Shown here: in pieces, positions 56,690-64,000 of the stretch
Numbering within the stretch: the stretch's first letter is position 1
Layout of the letters: every line of letters starts with the position of its first letter
Source of the DNA: Roridomyces roridus
Lineage: Eukaryota; Basidiomycota; Agaricomycetes; Agaricales; Mycenaceae
DNA: 64,000 nt
Assembly (NCBI GenBank): GCA_029378245.1
Contig: JARKIF010000030.1
Location: forward strand, 248,001 to 312,000
Direction: 5' to 3'
The notes under the pieces: model-generated
The model's database searches: none
The model's input: the letters and a program-made list of their open reading frames with translations, nothing else
What the model was told of the DNA's origin: nothing
Translations under genes and position numbers: made by a program

Positions 56690-58254
56690 CTGACCGACTT
56701 GCCCGAGAGAAATAATTGTGGAACCGTCAGAGAGTGCCTAGCTTCCATCCAGAAGGTAAGGCAACGATTGGGAAAGTAACGGTTTGTATTGCATCCGAGC
56801 CTCGGCGGGGCACGGGGATGCGGCGTCGCAGGAAGATCTAGCCATTGGGTCGTCCACCCCGCCCGCAGATGTTTGAAGTTTCGTGGCGGTCAAAGGTGTT
56901 TATCCGGCCTCCAAAGCTCGCAAGAGCAGCAAGGAGCAGCAGCGACGCTGGAGATAAACGATTAAATGAAACTCTGAAAGCCTAAAATCACCCACACAAA
57001 GTCGGACAAGGTAGTGGGTCCCATAAGTGCGCCCTTTTGATGACACTCCCGCCGTAAGGCGCGTATCTTTTTCAAGCTCCGGTTTTCTACAAACAAGCGC
57101 TGATACCCGTTTTTCATGGGATGTAGCGGACTCGGTGTGCCACAATGACAGCAGGGAATCTGGGAAAGAGTTGGAACGCCCGCCCGGCCCAGCCGGAATA
57201 CTCATCTTGAGCCTTTAGATAGGCTAGCTCATCGCCCGCCGGGTGCCTAGATGGAGTCTGTCAAATTGGAGAATGAGTAAATGCAGAAACGTGGTGTGAA
57301 AAAGGTACGTCTCCGAGGAGAGTGGGGAGGTCAACAAATCATGCCCACAAAAGTGTGTCTGGGATGTGTGTGGGCTCGGCCGCAGGCCGCAGTGAGACGC
57401 TCCGAGCAGGATGAGGTCGGGCCTGAGCCCTGTCGATGACGGCACCTATATGGTAAACTTCATGTAACATGATGTAAGTAAGCGCTCACATAATGCTTGA
57501 TCTTGAAGGACGACGCTCGCTCCTGGATGCACGGGAAACATGAACAGAATCCCGGAGAACGAGAAAGGCTGCAGGAAAACCATCCGTCTTGAGAGCAAAA
57601 AGGAGTTCCGAAAACAGCGACGTGAGCTGAAAGGAACTTCGTTATCGGCCCAAGAACCGAGCTCCAATTGAACGAACGCCCCGGCCGTCAGCAGTGCTAC
57701 GGCCAACCGCGTTGAACGTGCTGCATGTCATCCTCCAGGAATACTGGCCAATATCTGTCGCTTAACGCACGTTTGGATAGGGGCACCACGATGCTCTCCC
57801 GCTCTTTCAGTCAAAATTTAGTCCTGGCCAATCACAGGTATTGGCCCAACCCGAACGGGCACAATGCCATGTAAGTTGAAATCCACCGGTTGGTTCCTCG
57901 AAGGCTCTTCACAGTAGGCCAGCTAAATAAGGATGTAAGACAGCATGGCAACCAAGAAATTTGCAATCACTTTTACGCCGCCTCACGGTCATGTGCCACC
58001 CCAGTTCGTATTTTCGGTGACGCCGAGGGGGGAATACGGCTGTAGGCTATATACGATGATAGTACCTTGTGCTGCGAAGCCCGTAGCACCGGTCAGGTGC
58101 CGCCCTGATGTGTATTTTCAGTTGAGAGACTTGCAGTTGAGTCCGGACTATATCCACAGATTCCCATCTGTAAGCTTCTTAAGCGCCAGCGTATAAAAGC
58201 TGCGCCATAACCGGGGCCCCATCTCCAGGTCGCTGTTGACTCCTGCTACTCCAG
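56690..58254 (+). promoter_or_regulatory. Upstream region of secreted-protein copy 1, with TATA at 58192
   Basis: 56690-56813 plus 57863-58254 match the upstream region of copy 2 (about 62310-62790), including CACGGTCATGTGCCACC, AGGTGCCGCCCTGA and the TATA box TATAAAA (58192-58198). A 1.05 kb insertion lies between the two blocks. After GCTGTTGACTCCTG the match stops and transposons follow, so this promoter is now about 2.9 kb from its gene. Confidence 0.75.
56814..57856. mobile_element. Insertion of 1.05 kb relative to the tandem copy
   Basis: Copy 2 reads straight through (GGCGGGGTGCCATGCAAG) where copy 1 has about 1.05 kb extra. GGGCAC borders both ends (56808-56813 and 57857-57862), perhaps a 6 bp target duplication. 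No inverted ends or coding frame are recognised. Confidence 0.55.
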
Positions 58255-58261
58255 GGGCCTA

Positions 58262-59960
58262 CAGAAACTACCGCACTGCTGCCGCAGCGGTAGTTGCGGT
58301 AGTGGTGCGGCACGCAGCTGCGGTAGGTAAATTCCCAGGAAGGTGTTTTATATGGTGGAAGACTTTCCTGAGCATGTTGGACTGTCGTACGTTGAGCCAT
58401 TGTATCTTGAGTTGCAAAGAACCCGTAATTCAGCCTGTTTCATCTGATTTTGAACTTGGATCTATGCAGTTGGAGCCTTCCCTCTGCATGCGTCCCTTAT
58501 CTAGGTAAAGGTATTGTATCTGGAGTCCCAAAGAACCCCGAATCGAACATAGATCATCCAAATTTTTAACTATACTTGCATACTTAAATCGGTCCAGTGC
58601 GGCACCTTGCGGTCAGCTGCGGCAAAGTACCACTTACAGTGCGGTAGCTGAACGAAAAAGTTGCGGCAACTTTTTGGAAGCTGCGGCAAAGCGGTAACTG
58701 CCGCACCGCAGTGCGGTACCTAAGCGGCGTGACAGTGCGGCAGTGTGACACTGCAGCAGCAGTTGTGAACTGCCGCAACTTCGATCTATTTTTTTTCGCT
58801 CTCGGGACATAGACGCCATTGGATGGACTATTTGTCCTTATGCAACCTGCCGTTGACCGTTTCCGAGCGCGAAAGTTCAAACATGAGATACATCGATTTT
58901 AGGTAACTGTTTCGAACAAAGCCAAGTGCCTTAACTGCATCGGGGCACTCAAATAATCAATTTTGCGACTGTTTTAACTAATCTGACGCTCAGAGCAACA
59001 GTTGCGGCAGTTGTGCGGCACCTGCTTTCGAGCAAAAAGCCTCTACAACTCCAGTCAACTTTGTTTGTGGGCCCTCGTCGACAGCTCTGCGGTTTGCAGA
59101 ACCGGATGTCGATACGCTCGTCCCACCCGAATCGGCTGTTCATGTGCCTTCGCAACTCAGCGAGCACTGGACCGCAACTGAGTCCTGAGTACTGGGGTAG
59201 CCGAGGAACACGAGCGGAATCAACTCAAAATGTCGTCAACATCAGCGCCAGAGCTCCACAGGCCAGTATTCGGCATCACAAGCTCACGGCCAAGCGGGAG
59301 CTCGAGGTTAAGGTTGCCGGGACATCGCCGGGATAGGAACCAGATCGGCGATGGTGGTGGTTCAAGACAAGGAGCGCATACCAAATAAGACACAATGCAA
59401 TCAACATTTATGGCGAAAACCCAAAGTGTATTTGCCGGCCGTGAGATCTCCTTCGCGGAGACGACTTCGGCACTTAAATTTTGGCCAACTGGATCGTTAC
59501 AAGCCGTGAGCACGTCCTGATGGTTCCATAGCTGTTCATTGAACATTGCTGCCGGCTGTACTGACGGACTTGAAGAATACGCTAGTACTGGTCAGACTGA
59601 GGTATATTCACTCCGGGGACATGAGGTGGCTTGTTTAGAACTCATTTCAACGGGTTCCGCCGCCGTCAATTGTTTGAAACAGGCTCTGCTTCGGAGTACC
59701 CCGTTTTTCAGATGTTGCTTAAAATTGATATAACTGGCGGCGTACTGGCTCTTTTCAAAAACGGACACCACAGAGAGGGTCCTCAGATAGCATACTACAA
59801 ATTGGGTTATTCATATCATTTTTAATTTGGTACTACCTTTAAGCAAACTACCGCAGCTGCGACCAAAGCGTGACACTGCGGTAGTGTGACATCAGTGCGG
59901 CACCACGCGGTTCAGTGCGGTAGCTGCTGCGGCAAAAGTGCGGCAGTGCGGCAGTTTCTG
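58262..59960. mobile_element. TA-flanked TIR element with TGCGGCA repeats
   Basis: The ends are inverted repeats: CAGAAACTACCGCACTGC at the left, and the complement of CAGAAACTGCCGCACTGC at the right, flanked by TA (58260-58261 and 59961-59962). TGCGG(C/T)A(G) motifs are densely repeated at 58265-58325, 58595-58785, 58995-59030 and 59845-59955. 1.7 kb, no transposase recognised. Internal blocks may hold further nested copies. Confidence 0.8.
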
Positions 59961-59962
59961 TA

Positions 59963-61096
59963 CATCAGCAAAACTAAAATGATCTGGCTCATCTGGCAGC
60001 AGATGGATCAGACGCGCCAGATCGCCAGAACCACATCTGGCAGCATAATGACACGCCTGGCGCCAGGAATGACTTCTGGCGCCAGAATACATTTCTAGCG
60101 AGATATGGTACAGCTTGATAAAACGAGCTATCACGTACAGAGCACGCAACAACGCAACAACGCCCAGCGAGGTTAGCAGTCACCCATGAACCACACAGAT
60201 ACCCGCCGCCTCCCCCTCGGGAAATCCGCAGCCACCCGATGCGCCGTCGATGCCATGCAGTCATCCCGATGCTGGCAGATGCGAGAACAGTGGATGGCGG
60301 ATACGACAAGGGAAGGAGGGCTGGAGATACCGCCGCGCACTACGCTCAGGGTCGAGGGGCGCGTGTGCAACGCCGGGGGTGTCAGGGTCGATGCACAACG
60401 TACAGGCAGAAAGGAGTCAGCGAGAGTATTGATTTTGGAGCGGTGTCACGCACCATCCGTCGAGAATCCCGGATCCGTCGCTAGCTACACGACATCCACG
60501 CCGCCCGATATTCCAAGTCACAAGAGAGCAGGTCTTGAGTTGAGGACACCAGCTTCAGCACAGAGAGCGATGGGTTGAGGCAGGCCTTAAGAGGAGGGCT
60601 CTTGAAGTAAGGACACTTGAAGCACATCGAGGGCGACACGAGGATATGCAGTTCTTGTGGGACATAGAAGGAGCTTGAAGACTTGACACACTTGCCGGGT
60701 GAAGACTTGATTGCGCCAGCGTACAGACAAGGATAGGAAGGGAGGAAGGGTGAGGATGGGGGCAACGAGAAGAGGAGGAGCGGGAAGATGAAGCGAGAGG
60801 ACAAGTGGTGCTGCGGGCGTTTGATCAACAATTGCGCCATTGTTGATCAAACGCCGATCTTCCGTACCACGTGCGCTCGGACTTGTCGTTTTGAAGAACT
60901 CCGTGGCTTCGAGCCACTTCAAGGCAGCAAGCAACAGCACTTATTGGATGACTCTCCATGTGTGGAACCATAGAGAACCATTCCGCGGCTTGAAACAGAG
61001 GAATTTCTGTCAAAACATTTTCGGCCATGTCAACCAGACGGATCAGATGGTGCCAGATCTCGCCAGATGCGCCAGATGGATTGAGTTTTGCTGATG
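59963..61096. mobile_element. TA-flanked TIR element with ATCTGGC repeats
   Basis: The ends are CATCAGCAAAACT and its exact complement AGTTTTGCTGATG, flanked by TA at 59961-59962 (shared with the neighbouring element) and 61097-61098. ATCTGGC/GCCAGAT motifs are repeated at 59980-60095 and 61035-61080. 1.13 kb, no transposase recognised. A 40 bp palindrome lies at 60816-60855. Confidence 0.82.
60816..60855. repeat. 40 bp near-perfect palindrome
   Basis: The 17 bp arm GGCGTTTGATCAACAAT is followed by a 6 bp loop (TGCGCC) and its exact complement. It could form a cruciform in DNA or a strong RNA hairpin. Confidence 0.9.
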
Positions 61097-61115
61097 TAAG
61101 CCCCTACTCCAGGCC

Positions 61116-61483
61116 ATGCGCTTCACTTCTCAATTCATCTTCAACGCCGCTGTCCTGGCACTCGCGTCTTATGCCAGCGCACAAACCTTTGTTGCCTTCA
61201 GTGGTGACACCTGCAATGGCGACGAGGGCGCCAACGTGGTCTGCAACGGGGGTTGCGGTGGTTTCAGCGGCCGTCACTCTTTTCATGTTAGTATATTACG
61301 TATACTTGCTCATCGAACAAGTGGTACTAAGACCCTTCCTAGGTTCTCGGCTCTGCTGCCAGTGTAATCTTGTTCGAAGGCGACGGATGCACTGGGGAAG
61401 GTTTTAACTTTGGCACCGAACCGGTCGGGGAATGCATCAATGTCAACACCGGCACCCCCATTAATTCACTCATCTGCGGTTGA
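61116..61483 (+). CDS. Small secreted cysteine-rich protein, copy 1
   Basis: The model is join(61116..61286,61343..61483), 103 aa, 56 bp intron (GTTAGT...CCTAG). The signal peptide is MRFTSQFIFNAAVLALASYASA, cut before QTFVAFSGD. The mature protein has six cysteines: DTC, VVC, GGC in the first exon and GDGC, GEC, LIC in the second. Glycine-rich repeats SGDTCNGDEG and FEGDGCTGEG look like two related halves. I recognise this as a mushroom family of small secreted proteins; function unknown. The coding sequence is intact, but the conserved promoter found upstream of copy 2 is 2.9 kb away, cut off by two transposons inserted a few bases before the ATG. It may be silent or use a new promoter. Confidence 0.8.
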
Positions 61484-62300
61484 GCAACAACACTGGGCGC
61501 GGAAGTAAGTGAATACAGTTGGATAGACCTACCGTTGATTGACTGGATTCCTCTAATGTAATGTTTTGTGTGCAATCCCCATCCGAATTTTGAATGAGTT
61601 GGAGTGTTCGGTATTTCTGATTCCAGTAGTTGCTTAGTATTTTGTAAAATTTGTACGACTATTGCCACGTGTGTTTTGAAAGAAAAAATACGAGACTGCA
61701 AATAGTGAGTCTGAACTGGGAGTCGAGTGATGAATCACTCGGATCGTGATTGCCGGAGATCTGAATTCAACTGCCCGGCGTCACGGCGTGAACATCGTTT
61801 GCCAAGAGCCTGGACAGGCCGAGTCTGTGAACGAATTCCACGCCAGCCGGTCCCTCCAGTGAGCGATTTGAACCTCCGGGTTCAATAAACCCTCCTGAGC
61901 ATGACTGATGCCATGGTTTTTTTTTTTTTTTTGTGGAACGTTGATAGATCAGACGCGAGGCGCTTTCGGCACCCTCCATCGCCAGGCTGTTTCTCCACAC
62001 TAGAAACTCCGCCACCTGGATCATCGGACCGACCAAGTCGGCACGTCTTCACCCGTTGAGAGAGCTAGGGATTTAAACCCAGCCGACAGAGTGCCACCCG
62101 AGGAAATGCGCATCCGCACTCGCACCCTATAAATGCAGTGCCAAGTGTGCGGTTTGGCTCACCGACTCCGACCTGGAGACTAGGTCTTCATCGCCGATCA
62201 GCCCACACCCACTAAAACCCCGGTCTCCTTTGTCCAATCTTCGATTGCGAGGAGTCTATCTTCATTTTTCAAAGTTTGAGAAGGGGAGTCGCTGGCCAAT
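61484..62300. other. Shared 3' flank of copy 1 and unique spacer
   Basis: 61484-61920 matches 63155-63530 behind copy 2 (for example ACCGTTGATTGACTGGATTC and CTCCTGAGCATGACTG). A run of 14 T follows near 61917-61930. 61930-62300 is unique and holds a CCCTATAAATGC TATA-like site near 62128 with no gene behind it. Confidence 0.6.
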
Positions 62301-62727
62301 TTGCACGGGAGAAAAAGATATGGAGCCGTCATAGAGTGCCCAGCTTCCATCCAGGGGGAAGTAATGGTTGGTATGGCATCCGAATGCCTCGGCGGGGTGC
62401 CATGCAAGTTGAAATTCACCGGTTTGGTCCTTGAAGGCTCCTCACAGTAGACCAGCTGAATACGAATGTAAGACAGCATATCAACAAGAAATTTGGAACC
62501 AACTGTTGCGCCGGCTCACGGTCATGTGCCACCGCAATTCGTATCTTCGGTGATATTGAGGCGGGAAATATGGCTGTAGGCCTTACACAATGATAGTGCC
62601 TGGTGCTGCAAAACTGGACCGTAGCATGGTCAGGTGCCGCCCTGAATGTATTTTCAGTTGGGAGGCTCGCAGTTGAATCCGGACTATAGCCACAGATTCC
62701 CATCTGCGAGCTTCCTGAGCCCCAGTG

Positions 62728-62733
62728 TATAAA
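62728..62733 (+). promoter_or_regulatory. TATA box of secreted-protein copy 2
   Basis: TATAAA lies 58 bp before the ATG at 62791, aligned with the TATA boxes at 58192 and 63841. Confidence 0.65.
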
Positions 62734-62790
62734 GGCTGCACCATAACCGGAGCCCATCCCAGGTCGCTGTTGACTCCTGCAGAGGCCACA

Positions 62791-63154
62791 ATGCGCTTCA
62801 CTTCTCGATTCATCTTCAACGCCGCTGTCCTGGCACTCGCGTCTTATGCCAGCGCACAAACCTTTGTTGCCTTCAGTGGTGACACCTGCAATGGCGACGA
62901 GGGCGCCGACGTGGTCTGCAACGGCGATTGCGGTAGTTTCAGCGGCCGTCACTCTTTCCATGTTAGTATATTACTTGCTCATTGAACAAGTGCTACTAGT
63001 ACACACTTCATAGGTTCTCGGCTCTTCTGCAAGTGTACTCTTGTTCGAAGGCGATGGATGCACTGGGGAAGGTTTTAACTTTGGAACCGAAACGGCTGGG
63101 GAATGCATCAATGTCAACACCGGCACCCCGATCAGTTCATTCATCTGCGGTTGA
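62791..63154 (+). CDS. Small secreted cysteine-rich protein, copy 2
   Basis: The model is join(62791..62961,63014..63154), 103 aa, 52 bp intron with the same position and donor (GTTAGT) as copy 1. The protein differs from copy 1 at only a few residues (for example VVCNGDCGSFSG, AETAGEC, ISSFICG) and keeps all six cysteines and the signal peptide. Upstream and downstream sequence is also shared with copy 1 (about 62310-63530), so a block of over 1.2 kb was duplicated in tandem. This copy retains an undisturbed promoter and is the likeliest expressed member. Confidence 0.85.
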
Positions 63155-63840
63155 CCAACAACACTGAGCGCACAAGTAAGCGAATACAGTTGGATATAGC
63201 TACCGTTGACTGACTGGATTCCTCTAATGGGATGTTTCGTTTGCAATCCCCGTCCGAATTTCGAATCAGTTGGAGTCTTCGGTGTTTCTGGTGCCAGTAG
63301 TTGATGATTATTTTGTACGATTATTTCCACGTGTGTTTCAAAAGAGAAAAATACGAGACCGCAAATAGCGAGTTTGAACTCGAGGCCGTCAAGTGATGGC
63401 CGAGGGACGGCCTGGGCAGGCCGAACCTGGGAGCGAATTCCACGCCAGTCCATCCAATGAATGGATTAAACATCTGTGTTCAATACTTGACCCCTCCTGA
63501 GCATGACTGGTGCCAGGGTTGTTTGCTCATCCGAACTTCGCCGCCCTTGCCATGAACGCGAATTCTAGAGGGATATTAAATCTCAACCTCGTGAACAGGG
63601 CAAGCGCTCAAGTTGTTTGCTCTGCCGAACTTCCCTGTCATTCACGAGGAAATCACTTACGGTCTTTCAATTGCTACTGTGGCAGCTTGGCAGGGTCGCA
63701 AAAGGTGGATTCTCCCAGCGCTTGCGCGGAGGACGCTGTACCGGGTTCTAGTCCACAAAAAAAAACGAACGTGGGATTAGGCGCTCTAAATTCGTTGAAC
63801 GTCAGCTTGCAAAGAATTATTAGTTATTCAGGCGCCAGTG

Positions 63841-63847
63841 TATAAAA
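63841..63847 (+). promoter_or_regulatory. TATA box of secreted-protein copy 3
   Basis: TATAAAA lies 62 bp upstream of the ATG at 63903, the same spacing as in copy 2. Confidence 0.6.
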
Positions 63848-63902
63848 GCGGGGCAAAAAAGAGCCTTGGACCCCAGAGCACACCTCTGTTCCCTGCCCAG
63901 CT

Positions 63903-64000
63903 ATGCGCTTTACTACCCAATTCATCCTCAACGCCGTCATTCTGTCCCTCGGGCTCAGTCATGCCAGCGCGCAGAGCGTTGTTGCGTTTAGCGGGAGCGC
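63903..64000 (+). CDS. Small secreted cysteine-rich protein, copy 3 (cut by window end)
   Basis: The first 32 codons are visible: MRFTTQFILNAVILSLGLSH, ASAQSVVAFSGS. The signal peptide and the start of the mature protein match copies 1 and 2 but are more diverged. The sequence runs off the window, so intron and cysteines cannot be checked. Confidence 0.75.
   Translation, partial: MRFTTQFILNAVILSLGLSHASAQSVVAFSGS

Overview
The window looks like one scaffold segment of an agaricomycete (mushroom-forming basidiomycete) genome. Genes are split by many 41-75 bp introns. The window holds class I hydrophobins, expanded F-box/LRR families, a BTB protein, a C2-TPR-CHAT protein, ARM-repeat proteins, a Pth11/rhodopsin-like membrane protein and small cysteine-rich secreted proteins. 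No virus, plasmid, rRNA operon, CRISPR array or intact tRNA gene was seen. Gene models were built by hand from splice signals, reading phase and comparison of paralogs inside the window.

Layout. 1-8.8 kb: a LINE 3' remnant split by a TA-flanked MITE, tRNA-like short repeats, and two hydrophobin genes in an inverted, head-to-head arrangement. 8.8-19.5 kb: a duplicated divergent F-box pair. The left copy is dead (one member truncated and fused to a foreign fragment, the other hit by a 495 bp hAT-type MITE). The right copy is intact but separated by a BTB gene. An intact short-chain dehydrogenase lies between the copies. 19.6-23.1 kb: a secreted serine carboxypeptidase and a secreted protein of unknown family diverge from a 92 bp interval. 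23.1-28.6 kb: an inverted ARM-gene fragment, a frameshifted F-box/LRR gene and an intact ARM gene. 30.6-31.7 kb: a Pro/Ser-rich protein. 31.7-38.8 kb: transposon-rich, gene-poor sequence with a transposase remnant. 38.8-43.2 kb: a C2-TPR-CHAT gene carrying several frameshifts. 44.9-52 kb: a 2-hydroxyacid dehydrogenase, a second ARM gene (broken, with a 1.4 kb element in an intron), a truncated dehydrogenase copy and a protein kinase. 52-54.6 kb: two TIR elements and long G tracts. 55-56.3 kb: the membrane protein. 56.7-64 kb: three tandem copies of a secreted six-cysteine protein gene. The first is cut off from its TATA box by two abutting transposons.

The main theme is duplication followed by transposon damage. 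F-box, ARM, hydrophobin, dehydrogenase and secreted-protein loci all occur as local duplicates. In several cases one copy is intact and the other is disrupted by an element whose ends and target duplication can be read directly. A second theme is splicing: about ten modelled introns begin with GC (mostly GCAAGT) instead of GT, some in only one of two paralogs. The hydrophobin pair lacks what appear to be both partners of one conserved disulfide.
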